Numbered from the stretch's first letter, positions 28,478-37,870 are shown. The stretch: DNA of 64,000 nucleotides from Gracilimonas sp031581265 (GCF_031581265.1 NZ_JAVLBQ010000003.1:1-64000), one strand, 5' to 3'. Made by a program: numbers and translations. The notes: a model not told the origin generated them from the letters alone.

Positions 28478-29443
28478 ATGCGAACAAATCTGACTTTCAT
28501 CTTATTAATTTTGATTACCCTGTTTTCTTGCGGAAATATACTAAACGGAGGGGATGAAATTGATTACCGGCAAGAAATACGTTCTTTTGTACAAAGTATT
28601 TCAGAAAACGCTAAATCACAGAACTCTGAATTTTATATCATTCCTCAAAACGGGCATGGTTTACTACTAAAGAACGGTGAAGTTGATCGAACGTATTTAT
28701 CAGCTTTAGATGGACTTGCACGAGAGAACTTATTTTTCGGATACACCGACGATGACCAACCCACCCCTGCTGCGGTTACCAATACCATGCTGCAGCGCTT
28801 AAACATAGGGAAGCAAGCCGGTAAAACTATCTTGGTCACCGATTACTGTTATACTCCTTTTAAAATGAGTCAATCTTATTCTCAAAATCAAGCTCTGGGA
28901 TACCTCTCTTTTGCGGCCCCCGATCGGGACCTGAAGGTTATTCCCTCTTTTCCTTCTACCCTTCCTGGATTAAACAGTAATGTAATCACGCAACTTTCAG
29001 AGGCCAGAAATTTCCTCTACCTACTGAATAAATCAGAATTTGAAACCCGGGAAGCCTTTATAGAAGCCATTCAAAACACCAATTATGATGTGCTAATTAC
29101 TGACGCTTTCTATGACAGTGAAATCTTTACTGCTGAGGAAGTAAACCAGTTGCGCCAAAAGGCAAACGGTGGCCAACGGTTGGTCATAAGTTACATGAGT
29201 ATTGGGGAGGCTGAAGATTACCGTTTTTATTGGCAAGATGAGTGGGATGAAAATGAGCCTGAGTGGTTGGTAGAAGAAAACCCGGAATAGGAAGGTAATT
29301 TTAAAGTCCAATATTGGCATCAGGACTGGCAATCTGTGATCTACGGAAATGAAGACTCATATTTGCAGCGTATCATAAATTCCAATTTTGACGGGGTGTA
29401 TCTCGATATCGTGGATGGATATCAATATTTCGAAAACTTATAA
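28478..29443 (+). pseudogene. MJ1477/TM1410-like glycosidase lipoprotein gene with in-frame TAG
   Basis: A lipoprotein (LFSC lipobox) of the endo-alpha-1,4-polygalactosaminidase-like TIM-barrel family: AGKTILVTDYCY, NYDVLITDAFYD, QRLVISYMSIGEAEDYRFYW. Codon 271 (29288-29290) is TAG. The same frame then continues for 50 codons with obvious family sequence (KVQYWHQDWQ, FDGVYLDIVDGY) to a TAA at 29443. Tryptophan is expected at the TAG, so one G to A change explains it. The truncated 270-residue product lacks the conserved YLDIVD strand and is probably inactive unless the stop is read through. Confidence 0.8.
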
Positions 29444-29452
29444 TCCATAAAA

Positions 29453-29481
29453 AAAGCCGAAATCAAGTGATTTCGGCTTTG
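29453..29481. terminator. Bidirectional intrinsic terminator
   Basis: Perfect stem AAAGCCGAAATCA and its complement with a two-base loop, flanked by an A tract on one side and a shorter T-rich tract on the other, between convergent genes. Confidence 0.8.
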
Positions 29482-29507
29482 GCTTTATATAAAGTCTGAC
29501 TTAAAAT

Positions 29508-30053
29508 TTACCAGTCTTCGTCAGTACTTTCTTCTTCTCCATTTGAAGCTAATGCTTCTTTGATGCTTGGTGGTAAGATTACTGCATCAATTACATGAAC
29601 TACACCATTCGACGCCTCAATATCAGCTGCGGCAAAAGTAGCATTATCAACCATTACATTGCCGTAACCAATTTTGATGGTCGCTTCACTTCCCTCTACG
29701 GTAGCTGCTTTCATTCCATCTTCCAAGTCACCGGACATCACTTTTCCAGAAACAACATGATAAGTCAGTACTGAAACAAGCATTTCTTTATTTTCCGGTT
29801 TCAGAAGCATATCGAGCACACCTTCCGGCAATGCTTCAAAGGCTTCATTTGTTGGAGCAAATACGGTAAAAGGACCTTCGCTCTGTAGCGTCTCTACTAA
29901 ATCCGCGGCTTGGACAGCTGTAACAAGTGTAGAAAGTTGTTCTGTATCAACAGCTAACTCTACAATATCACTGTCTTGTGCCATTACATTCGTCGAAAAA
30001 AGCATTGCGAATACAAGCGCAAATACTCCTGTTATTTTATTAAGCGTTCTCAT
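29508..30053 (-). CDS. Secreted fasciclin domain protein
   Basis: 181 residues: signal peptide ending NVMAQ and a single FAS1 domain with GPFTVFAPTNEAFEALP, LTYHVVSGKV, and NGVVHVIDAVILPP. FAS1 proteins mediate adhesion or matrix contacts. The C-terminus is acidic (EEESTDEDW). Monocistronic. Confidence 0.92.
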   Translation of the reverse strand: MRTLNKITGVFALVFAMLFSTNVMAQDSDIVELAVDTEQLSTLVTAVQAADLVETLQSEGPFTVFAPTNEAFEALPEGVLDMLLKPENKEMLVSVLTYHVVSGKVMSGDLEDGMKAATVEGSEATIKIGYGNVMVDNATFAAADIEASNGVVHVIDAVILPPSIKEALASNGEEESTDEDW

Positions 30054-30143
30054 GATATTTGATTTTATTTTATTGATGAATAGTTGACTGTATAAAACAA
30101 AAACCTAAACTTTCATTCCAAATTGAAAGTTTTTTACAATCTG

Positions 30144-30620
30144 CTACAACTCCTTCACCATCATCGCTACACCTTTTGCGCCCTTTTCTGTAACCAGTTT
30201 TGCCACCTGCTTGAATCCCAATGATTTATGGAATTTCATCGAATTTACATTCGGTGGTTTTATATTTATTTCACAAGTGATCTGTTTTTTATCAGAGTGG
30301 TTGAAAAGGTATTTATACAGTGCCGTTCCTAATTTTTTACCCCTAAAATGTTCTGATATTACAATCCGATCTACATAATCAAAGTCGTAATAATTATTGC
30401 AGAAAAATTTGTAATTCAAACTATCATAGTCCAGCCCTTTTTGCAGTACAATTATAAATCCGGCGATAGTACCATCCATTTCAATTACTATAAAAGGATT
30501 AGCTACCTTTAAAAATTCCTCCAACTCTGAAAGCTCAATACTATTCACATGGGGCAATGCGCTTTGATTGATTGAAAGGATAGTCGATAAATCTTTTTTT
30601 TCTGCCTCTCGGATATTCAT
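30144..30620 (-). CDS. GNAT family N-acetyltransferase
   Basis: 158 residues with the GNAT fold: N-terminal IREAEKKDLSTIL, central YVDRIVISEHFRGKKLGTALY (acetyl-CoA binding, RGKKLG), and a C-terminal NSMKFHKSLGFKQV helix. Resembles uncharacterised Bacteroidota GNATs. Substrate unknown. Confidence 0.88.
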   Translation of the reverse strand: MNIREAEKKDLSTILSINQSALPHVNSIELSELEEFLKVANPFIVIEMDGTIAGFIIVLQKGLDYDSLNYKFFCNNYYDFDYVDRIVISEHFRGKKLGTALYKYLFNHSDKKQITCEINIKPPNVNSMKFHKSLGFKQVAKLVTEKGAKGVAMMVKEL

Positions 30621-30696
30621 CTTAAAAACGTTGGGATTTGTACTATGAAATTTAGAGTTTCCCTGACAAATCAGATTAACCTATTATAGTGAACTC

Positions 30697-31839
30697 ATGG
30701 ATTGTAAAAAATCACATTTTCAGCTCGATCATTCCTTTACTTACCTGAATTGTGCGTATATGTCGCCATTACTTAAAAAGGTTGAACAAGCAGGTATTGA
30801 AGGTATCAAGCGCAAACGAAATCCTTTCAAAATTTCGCCGGATGAATTTTTTGGAGAAACTGACAAGCTCAGGAACGAATACGCTAAACTTATCAATGCA
30901 AAAGATCCCAAGCGAATTGTGGTTATCCCTTCTGTTTCATACGGGATGGCAAATGTGGCTAAAAATTTATCTCTTTCAAAAGGGGACAATATTATTTTGG
31001 TGGGAGAACAATTCCCAAGCAACGTCTATCCATGGAGATCTATAGCTTCTGAAAGTGGTGCCGAGATCGTAACCATCACTCCACCTGATTCAAAAGAACG
31101 AGGCAAAGACTGGAATGAGAAAATTATGAATGCCATCAACTCCAAAACAAAACTGGTGGCATTGGGTAATGTGCATTGGGCCGATGGAACTCGTTTCAAC
31201 TTGCAGGCTATTCGTAAACTGACCCGGGAAGTCGGAGCTTGGCTAGCTATTGACGGAACGCAGTCGGTTGGTGCACTTCCATTTGATGTAATAGAAATTA
31301 AGCCTGACGCCCTGATTTGCGCCGGCTACAAATGGCTGATGGGGCCTTACAGCATTGGATTGGCTTATTATGGACCAGCCTTGGATAAGGGATCGCCTGT
31401 GGAAGAAAACTGGATCAACCGCTATGAAAGTGAAAATTTTGCAAACTTGGTAAACTACAACGATGATTATCAGCCGGGAGCTCTTCGGTATGAAGTGGGC
31501 GAACACAGTAACTTCATTTTAGTGCCCATGATGCTGGAAGCCGTTAAGCAACTGAATAAATGGGGAGTGAAAAACATCCAGCAGTACTGCAAAAACTTAA
31601 TTGAAGAACCTGTTGCTAAACTACGAAAAGCCGGGTTTCGAATTGAAGATGAAAGCTTTCGTTCCTCTCACCTCTTTGGCATTCGTTTAGCAGAGCATCA
31701 TAAAATGGAAAAGATTAAAGCTGCTTTTGATAAGCATAACATTCTTGTTTCCTTTAGGGGAGATTCTATTCGGGTTTCGCCAAATGTGTATAATACAGTG
31801 GACGACTTTACTCAACTAACTCAATCATTACTTGCATGA
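30697..31839 (+). CDS. Class V aminotransferase (cysteine desulfurase/kynureninase-like)
   Basis: 380 residues, fold type I PLP enzyme of the NifS/CsdA superfamily: YLNCAYMSPLL, VSYGMANVA, LGNVHWADGTRF, AIDGTQSVGALPFD and the PLP lysine in CAGYKWLMGP near 210. The reactive Cys loop of true cysteine desulfurases is not evident, so the activity may be a transaminase or lyase. Stop and purU start overlap (ATGA), so translation is coupled to purU. Confidence 0.82.
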   Translation: MDCKKSHFQLDHSFTYLNCAYMSPLLKKVEQAGIEGIKRKRNPFKISPDEFFGETDKLRNEYAKLINAKDPKRIVVIPSVSYGMANVAKNLSLSKGDNIILVGEQFPSNVYPWRSIASESGAEIVTITPPDSKERGKDWNEKIMNAINSKTKLVALGNVHWADGTRFNLQAIRKLTREVGAWLAIDGTQSVGALPFDVIEIKPDALICAGYKWLMGPYSIGLAYYGPALDKGSPVEENWINRYESENFANLVNYNDDYQPGALRYEVGEHSNFILVPMMLEAVKQLNKWGVKNIQQYCKNLIEEPVAKLRKAGFRIEDESFRSSHLFGIRLAEHHKMEKIKAAFDKHNILVSFRGDSIRVSPNVYNTVDDFTQLTQSLLA

Positions 31840-32678
31840 ATTCTCCCCAAAATACACTCCTGATTGACTGTTCTGATGCAAAGGGACTTATTCACAAGAT
31901 CACGGATATTATTTACCAACATGATCTTAACATTGTGTTGAACCGGGAATTTGTTGAACACAACAGTAAGCATTTTTTTATGCGCACTATTGTAAAAGGG
32001 GATTTTGACAAAGAACAGTTGGTTAAGAAACTAAGGTCATCATTACCTGATAAAGCTAATATTCGAGTGAGTACAAATCAGAACAAAAAAGTGGTGATCA
32101 TGGCGACTAAAGAACACCATGTGCTTGGAGATCTTTTGATACGCAATGAATTTGATGATAACAGGGCCAATATTCAGTGCGTTATAAGCAATCATGAATA
32201 CCTGCGAAATTTAGTCGAACGTTTTGATATTCCCTTTTATGTGATCCCACATGAGAGTAAGGAGCGAACTGAACACGAGAAGGAGATCCTTGCACTGCTT
32301 GCCAACTTCAATCCCGATTATATCATCTTGGCTAAATACATGCGTATATTCTCCCCGGAATTTATTGAGGTGTACAAAAATAAGCTCATTAATATCCATC
32401 ACTCCTTCTTACCTGCTTTTGTGGGAGCAAGACCCTATCATCAAGCTTATCAGCGTGGTGTTAAGATTATTGGAGCAACTGCACATTATGTAACCGATGA
32501 TCTGGATCAGGGGCCTATTATTTATCAAAGTACATCACCCATTGACCATCGTTATGACGCCGAAGAAATGGCACAAGCTGGAAGAGAAATCGAAACCAAA
32601 GTAATGGCAGAAGCTACCAAACTCGTTTTAGATGATAAAGTATTTATCTATGGGAATAAGACGGTGATATTAGATTAA
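31836..32678 (+). CDS. purU: Formyltetrahydrofolate deformylase
   Basis: 280 residues. N-terminal ACT domain (LLIDCSDAKGLIHKIT) followed by a formyltransferase-like catalytic domain with QCVISNHEYLR, LAKYMRIFSPEF, the NIHHSFLPAF motif with catalytic His, and ATAHYVTDDLDQGPII with catalytic Asp. Hydrolyses 10-formyl-THF to formate and THF to balance one-carbon units. Length is standard. Confidence 0.95.
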   Translation: MNSPQNTLLIDCSDAKGLIHKITDIIYQHDLNIVLNREFVEHNSKHFFMRTIVKGDFDKEQLVKKLRSSLPDKANIRVSTNQNKKVVIMATKEHHVLGDLLIRNEFDDNRANIQCVISNHEYLRNLVERFDIPFYVIPHESKERTEHEKEILALLANFNPDYIILAKYMRIFSPEFIEVYKNKLINIHHSFLPAFVGARPYHQAYQRGVKIIGATAHYVTDDLDQGPIIYQSTSPIDHRYDAEEMAQAGREIETKVMAEATKLVLDDKVFIYGNKTVILD

Positions 32679-32680
32679 AC

Positions 32681-32713
32681 AAAAAAGACGCAATCGTTAA
32701 ATGCGCCTTTTCA
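32681..32713. terminator. Weak bidirectional terminator
   Basis: A short stem GACGCA/TGCGCC with a loop of about 12 bases and flanking A and T tracts, between convergent purU and sdhB. Confidence 0.5.
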
Positions 32714-32740
32714 AATCATTTATATAGATCAGAGAAAAAA

Positions 32741-33499
32741 TTAATCCCCACTCATCACCGCTTTCATATAATCTCTTCTCATTTCAGCAATAGCCGAAAT
32801 GGAAATTCCTACCGGGCAAACGGCTTCACATTCTGCAAAGTTAGAGCAGTCTCCAAAACCCTCTTCGGCCATTTGATCAACCATTGCCACTACACGGTCT
32901 TTCCGCTCAACTTCACCTTGTGGGAGTTTGTTGAGGTGGGCGATTTTAGCACCGGTGAATAGCGAAGCTGAGGCATTAGGACAAGCAGCTGCACAAGCTC
33001 CGCAACCTATACAAGTTGCATAATCAAAGGCTGCATCTGCTTTTTCTTTTTCTACGGGGATGGCATTCGCTTCAGCAGCAGAACCTGTTTTCACAGATAC
33101 ATATCCGCCCGCTTCAATAATCCGGTCAAAAGCAGAACGATCAACCACTAAATCTTTAATCACCGGAAATGCAGTTGCTCTTGGCGGTTCAATCGTAATA
33201 TGGTCGCCATCGCTATAATTCCGCATATGCAACTGACAAGCTGCTACTTTTTGTTTAGGCCCATGTGCCTGTCCGTTGATTACTAAATTACAGGAACCGC
33301 AAATACCTTCGCGGCAGTCGTAATCGAATTCTACAGGCTCTTTGTCTTGCAGCATCAACTCTTCGTTGAGCACGTCCAGCATTTCTAGGAACGACATGTG
33401 CTCGTTCACATTGTCGAGCGTGTACTCCTCAAAATGGCCGGTATCATTAGGTCCATTTTGTTTCCAGTATTTCAGATGAATGGTCATTTCTTTGCTCAT
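32741..33499 (-). CDS. sdhB: Succinate dehydrogenase/fumarate reductase iron-sulfur subunit
   Basis: 252 residues. N-terminal [2Fe-2S] ferredoxin domain (CREGICGSCN, VAACQ), then [4Fe-4S] CIGCGACAAACP and [3Fe-4S] CSNFAECEAVCPVGIS. Passes electrons from SdhA to the quinone site in SdhC. Third gene of sdhC-sdhA-sdhB, separated from sdhA by 127 bp that contain a hairpin. Confidence 0.97.
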   Translation of the reverse strand: MSKEMTIHLKYWKQNGPNDTGHFEEYTLDNVNEHMSFLEMLDVLNEELMLQDKEPVEFDYDCREGICGSCNLVINGQAHGPKQKVAACQLHMRNYSDGDHITIEPPRATAFPVIKDLVVDRSAFDRIIEAGGYVSVKTGSAAEANAIPVEKEKADAAFDYATCIGCGACAAACPNASASLFTGAKIAHLNKLPQGEVERKDRVVAMVDQMAEEGFGDCSNFAECEAVCPVGISISAIAEMRRDYMKAVMSGD

Positions 33500-33532
33500 A
33501 ATTTTTTCCTTTTTTTGATCTGCCTAAGCTAT

Positions 33533-33609
33533 GCTCCGACGCAGAGCGTCAGGAGCGAGGTTTAAGAAGAAATAATATCTCCCTTGCTCCGCACGCTCTG
33601 CGTCAGAGC
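33533..33609. repeat. 27-bp imperfect inverted repeat between sdhA and sdhB
   Basis: Left arm 33533-33559 (GCTCCGACGCAGAGCGTCAG and on) pairs with 33583-33609. The transcript of the sdh operon would carry this hairpin upstream of sdhB, so it could modulate mRNA stability. It resembles the other GC-rich intergenic inverted repeat at 24352-24431 in design, not in exact sequence. Confidence 0.7.
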
Positions 33610-33626
33610 AAATACTTTCGGCTATA

Positions 33627-35549
33627 TCATTTATAACTGCGTTGTTTTAGCTCAACGAATTCAAATTCTAAATTTTCTTTGTGAAGAGTTTCTTCGAGTT
33701 TTCCGTTCATGCCTTTGTATTCCCAAGCGGCTACATAGGAATAATCCTCATCATTTCGGAGGGCTTCTCCCTCATCGGTTTGATATTCTTCCCGGAGGTG
33801 GCACCCGGCAGATTCTTCTCTGTCCAGCGCATCCTCGGCCATTAGTTCTGCCAACTCAAAGAAATCGGCAACACGACCTGCAAACTCCAGGTATTTATTG
33901 TAATTATTTTTCTCGCCCGGCACTTTCACATTCTGCCAGAATTCTTCTCGTAACTCACGAATCTCTTCAATGGCTTGCTTCAACCCTTCTTCGTTACGGG
34001 CAATTCCGATTTTATCCCACACAATTTTTCCAAGCGAACGATGGAAGTCGATAATGGTGCGGTTACCATCCACATTTAAAAGCTTGTCGATCTGTTCCTG
34101 CGCTGAATTTTCAGCTTCTTTAAAAGCCTCATGATCGGTTCCATATCGTTTACCGGGTTCTTGTTTGGCGAGGTAATCACCAATAGTGTACGGAAGTACG
34201 AAATAGCCATCTGACAGTCCCTGCATCAACGCACTTGCGCCGAGTCGGTTTGCTCCGTGGTCAGAGAAGTTTGCTTCTCCGGCTGCATAAAGACCAGGTA
34301 TTGTAGTTTGAAGATTGTAATCAACCCAAAGACCACCCATTGTATAGTGGACAGCAGGATAAATCCTCATCGGACGTTTATATGGATTTTCGCCTGTGAT
34401 ATTCTCATACATATCAAAGAGGTTACCATACTTGGCTGAAATCGCCTCTTCGCCGTCGCGTTTAATAGCATCACGGAAATCGAGGTAAACAGCCAAACCG
34501 GTTTCGCCTACACCGAGACCGTCATCACACACCATCTTGGCATTTCGGGAAGCCACATCCCGAGGGACTAAGTTTCCGAAAGCAGGATAGCGTTCTTCCA
34601 GATAATAATATCGTTCGTCTTCAGGAATTTCATTTGGATGACGCTCATCCCCTTTCTTGCGAGGAACCCAAACACGGCCATCGTTTCTCAAACTCTCTGA
34701 CATAAGCGTCAACTTAGACTGATAATCTCCGGAAACCGGAATACAAGTGGGGTGAACCTGAACGTAGCAGGGATTGGCAAAAGCAGCACCACGCTTGTGT
34801 GCTCTCCATGCTGCCGTTACGTTTGAGTTTTTGGCATTTGTGGAAAGATAGAAAACGTTTCCATATCCACCGGTTGCAAGTACAACGGCATCAGCTTCAT
34901 ATCGGTTCAGTTCACCGGAAACCAAATCCCTGGTAATAATTCCACGAGCCTGACCGTCAATAACTACCACATCCAGCATCTCATGACGTGGATGATATTT
35001 GATATTTCCATTGTGGACCTGACGCATCATGGCCTGATAAGCGCCGAGCAATAATTGTTGACCGGTTTGTCCACGGGCATAAAACGTTCGCGATACCTGT
35101 GCTCCGCCAAATGACCTATTCGCTAAGTTTCCGCCATATTCACGGGCAAAAGGAACGCCCTGCGCTACGGCCTGATCAATAATTTCGTTCGATACCTGTG
35201 CCAGGCGATACACATTAGACTCACGCGAACGATAGTCGCCACCTTTAATCGTATCATAGAAAAGACGCCAGATGCTATCGCCATCATTGGGATAATTTTT
35301 AGCTGCATTTATCCCCCCCTGGGCCGCGATACTGTGGGCACGTCGGGCTGAATCCTGAATGCAGAAACTTCTCACGTTGTAGCCAAGCTCTGCAAAACTT
35401 GCAGCAGCTGCACCACCGGCTAATCCGGTTCCCACAACTATAATTTCATATTTCCGCTTGTTATTGGGCGACACCAGGTTGATGTCTTTCAGGTGTTTAT
35501 CCCATTTCTCTTCTAACGGTCCGCCGGGTACTTTTGAATCTAATTTCAT
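33627..35549 (-). CDS. sdhA: Succinate dehydrogenase/fumarate reductase flavoprotein subunit
   Basis: 640 residues. FAD-binding GTGLAGGAAAASFAELGYNV near 40, the FAD-linking His in HSIAAQGGIN, substrate-loop residues around VQVHPTCIPVSG, RRKGDERHP-like active-site region, and GANRLGASALMQGLSDG near the C-terminal part of the FAD domain. It belongs to the type-B (menaquinone) SQR/QFR flavoproteins found in Bacteroidota. The gap to sdhC is filled by the GxxExxY cassette. Confidence 0.97.
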   Translation of the reverse strand: MKLDSKVPGGPLEEKWDKHLKDINLVSPNNKRKYEIIVVGTGLAGGAAAASFAELGYNVRSFCIQDSARRAHSIAAQGGINAAKNYPNDGDSIWRLFYDTIKGGDYRSRESNVYRLAQVSNEIIDQAVAQGVPFAREYGGNLANRSFGGAQVSRTFYARGQTGQQLLLGAYQAMMRQVHNGNIKYHPRHEMLDVVVIDGQARGIITRDLVSGELNRYEADAVVLATGGYGNVFYLSTNAKNSNVTAAWRAHKRGAAFANPCYVQVHPTCIPVSGDYQSKLTLMSESLRNDGRVWVPRKKGDERHPNEIPEDERYYYLEERYPAFGNLVPRDVASRNAKMVCDDGLGVGETGLAVYLDFRDAIKRDGEEAISAKYGNLFDMYENITGENPYKRPMRIYPAVHYTMGGLWVDYNLQTTIPGLYAAGEANFSDHGANRLGASALMQGLSDGYFVLPYTIGDYLAKQEPGKRYGTDHEAFKEAENSAQEQIDKLLNVDGNRTIIDFHRSLGKIVWDKIGIARNEEGLKQAIEEIRELREEFWQNVKVPGEKNNYNKYLEFAGRVADFFELAELMAEDALDREESAGCHLREEYQTDEGEALRNDEDYSYVAAWEYKGMNGKLEETLHKENLEFEFVELKQRSYK

Positions 35550-35562
35550 AGTTGTTTAATTC

Positions 35563-36113
35563 GCCACGAAAGCACTAAAACACTAAAGTTAATATGAACA
35601 ATACGTTGCCTTCGTTTTAGGCTTCATTTTTTGTGATTTAGATTTTTCTACGTTCTGGATTTTAATCTCAATTACAGTACAAATCGTTTAATTCCTTTTC
35701 CAATGTTTCTGACATTAAAATTAATCAAATATCCAAGCCGATTTTTAGTGAGTTTCAGATGACTGATGATTTGAGCTTCCCAAACCGGATTCATCTTATC
35801 CACTGCTTTGAGTTCACAAATCACTTTATCTTCAACCAAAACATCTAACTTTAATCCTTCATCAAAAGTCAGATCATCATAAACAATCGGCACCTTAACC
35901 TGCCGCTCAGCTTTCAAGTTTCTTTTTATTATTTCATGCACAAGACAAACTTCATAAATGTGTTCGAGTAATCCGGGGCCCAACTTCCTATGAACAGTAT
36001 AGGCCGCATCTACAATTTTCTCCCCGACCACTTCAAGGCGATCAGGAATTTCTTCGTAAATATCTGTTTGCCAATTCATTTAAAAAAATTTCGTGTTTTA
36101 GTGCTTTCGTGGC
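35563..36113. mobile_element. Putative inverted-repeat cassette carrying a GxxExxY gene
   Basis: A 551-bp segment bounded by a perfect 21-bp inverted repeat: GCCACGAAAGCACTAAAACA at 35563 and its complement ending at 36113. It holds just one gene and lies between sdhC (7 bp away) and sdhA (13 bp away), which are adjacent in related operons. TTTAAT occurs just outside both ends and might be a target duplication, but it is short and not directly abutting. No transposase is encoded, so it would move in trans. Confidence 0.65.
35672..36079 (-). CDS. GxxExxY family protein
   Basis: 135 residues. The family name motif is GLLEHIY; conserved VHRKLGPG precedes it, and LDVLVEDKVICELKA supplies the D and ExK residues of a PD-(D/E)xK nuclease core, followed by QIISHLKLTKNRLGYLINF. 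The family is frequent in Bacteroidota and environmental bacteria; its role is not established, and a nuclease activity is only suggested by the fold. The gene is enclosed by 21-bp inverted repeats inside the sdh operon. Confidence 0.9.
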   Translation of the reverse strand: MNWQTDIYEEIPDRLEVVGEKIVDAAYTVHRKLGPGLLEHIYEVCLVHEIIKRNLKAERQVKVPIVYDDLTFDEGLKLDVLVEDKVICELKAVDKMNPVWEAQIISHLKLTKNRLGYLINFNVRNIGKGIKRFVL

Positions 36114-36119
36114 CCATCT

Positions 36120-36827
36120 TTAATAGCTAATTAAACTACCTTCTCCGCCTGTAAGGTAGATATACAGCGGTATGAAGATGAAGCCTAACATCAGCACTAT
36201 TGCAAAGATATAAGCTCCGATCTGAACTTTTTTTGAAGTTTGATTGTGCTTCATTCCCAATGATGTGAACGCACTCCATGCTCCATGGGCGAGGTGCAAA
36301 ATAGCCAGTGAAAGTACAAAGATATACCCAAAAGCAACCAATGGCTTTTGAAATTCAGCGATAACTAAAGCTCTCAAATCACGCGCTTCTGTAGTTCCCA
36401 CCGACTCAAGTGCTATAGTTTCAGTTGGCCCAAATTTAAAGTGCCAAATGTGGAATACAAGAAATACAAGAATCACAATTCCTGAAATGATCATGCTTCT
36501 GGAAGCAAGCGACTGATGGCTTGGTCCACCTTTTGATTGGTAGGTATCATATCCTTGAGAACGAGCTTTCTTTTTCTGTCTCCAGATTGATATTCCCAAA
36601 AAAGCATGATAGAGGAAAAAGAAGGCAAGACCGGCTTCAATCACATACAACAATGGACCTAAACTTTCGAGTGTGTAGGTGTACACATTAAAAGCCTGGC
36701 TTTCTCCAAATATGGTAAGGTTTCCGGCCAGGTGACCAATTAGAAAAAGCATGAGACCGATACCTGTGATTCCGGTCATAAATTTTCGGCCAACCTGAGA
36801 ATTCAGAGCTTTGATAAGAGAAGGCAT
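36120..36827 (-). CDS. sdhC: Succinate dehydrogenase cytochrome b subunit
   Basis: 235 residues, five hydrophobic segments. Single-subunit diheme cytochrome b558 type: LNSQVGRKFMTGITGIGLMLFLIGHLAGN, YHAFLGISIW, VFHIWHFKFGP, ILHLAHGAWSAF. The four His ligands fit a menaquinone-linked type B enzyme. First gene of the sdh operon. Confidence 0.93.
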   Translation of the reverse strand: MPSLIKALNSQVGRKFMTGITGIGLMLFLIGHLAGNLTIFGESQAFNVYTYTLESLGPLLYVIEAGLAFFFLYHAFLGISIWRQKKKARSQGYDTYQSKGGPSHQSLASRSMIISGIVILVFLVFHIWHFKFGPTETIALESVGTTEARDLRALVIAEFQKPLVAFGYIFVLSLAILHLAHGAWSAFTSLGMKHNQTSKKVQIGAYIFAIVLMLGFIFIPLYIYLTGGEGSLISY

Positions 36828-37265
36828 ATTCTACGTCTTAGATAATTTCAATTTTTAATAATAACAATGACTGTGAATTCTAAGTTTCAAAATAAATTGA
36901 AAACTCTTCCACTAATGCACTGCGAGGAGAAAATCGCTTTTTCCGCTCTGAATAACAAGGCAGAATAGGTCTAAATATGATTGCAGGTTTGTGGGATTTC
37001 TATTTCGGGCATTTATTCTTTTCAGGTGATGAGTTCATATTCTTTCCACACTATGCTCCGTTAAAGTAGTTGAGTTTGGAGTGATTTTATCGAAATCAAT
37101 TATTCTCTTTCAAAAATTTATTTTTCATCTACACTTTGATCTGCACGAACAGTGAATCTCTATGATTCATTTACATTATGCATTGATTTTTCATAAAAAA
37201 TAAAAGTAGTTGCTTTATTCATTATTTTTTTTAGAATTTTCAAAGCAATAAAAAATCATGAGAAA
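36828..37265. other. Intergenic region upstream of sdhC and the 37.3-kb group
   Basis: 438 bases of AT-rich sequence between divergent genes, presumably holding both promoters. No tRNA, ORF or convincing inverted repeat is seen. Confidence 0.6.
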
Positions 37266-37817
37266 TTGAGTGATCGTATAAAATATTCGGTGAGTACAAT
37301 ATTGCTGATTTTATCAGTAATTATTTACTTCAGTTACAACTTTAAAGGAACAAATATACCTTCTGACCAAGATTCGGGAAATAACTTTACAACCTCAATT
37401 AGTATCGTTAATTCCGATATTGAAAAGCTTTTCGAAAAAATTGACCCCGACTCTTCAGGAAAAATCAATCCGGTTATAATCCTAACTATTGAAGCTTGTT
37501 ATCTTTGCTTAAACAATGTTACTGAGTTCTCAGATTTACTAAGAAAAGATTCTACTTTTACAGATCCAATACTTCTTTTTATTGATGAAAATGATAATGA
37601 AGTCAACAAGTTTATTAGACTGACAGAATTGAATATTCCTTATAAAAACCTGCCTTCTTCAAAAATTAATAACCTCTTCAGTAATTTAGAACAAAACTTA
37701 ATCTTTGTTGATAAATTTGAAAAGTTGGTTTTCTATAATTTCCCTATTCCCAATTCGATAATGTTACCTGAAAGTAAACTTAGGATTATAGAGCAGGCAA
37801 AAGAAACCTGGAAGTAA
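37266..37817 (+). CDS. Membrane-anchored thioredoxin-like protein
   Basis: 183 residues from a TTG codon at 37266; an upstream ATG is out of frame, and GTG ten codons later is an alternative. One N-terminal membrane segment (STILLILSVIIYFSYNF), then an extracytoplasmic domain with a CxxC motif (EACYLCLNN) near 78 and DPILLFIDENDNE, like a divergent thioredoxin fold. The region is AT-rich compared with neighbours. It precedes a cysteine-rich secreted peptide and a beta-propeller lipoprotein on the same strand. A role in thiol chemistry of the peptide is a guess from position. Confidence 0.65.
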   Translation: MSDRIKYSVSTILLILSVIIYFSYNFKGTNIPSDQDSGNNFTTSISIVNSDIEKLFEKIDPDSSGKINPVIILTIEACYLCLNNVTEFSDLLRKDSTFTDPILLFIDENDNEVNKFIRLTELNIPYKNLPSSKINNLFSNLEQNLIFVDKFEKLVFYNFPIPNSIMLPESKLRIIEQAKETWK

Positions 37818-37870
37818 CACTCCACTCGCTCAAAATCAATGAAACCAAATCTTAACAAAAAGATCGTGCC

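Noticed and set aside
35550..36119. Clear target-site duplication for the GxxExxY cassette
   Set aside because: TTTAAT occurs outside both arms, but at unequal distances and in AT-rich sequence, so it is not convincing.
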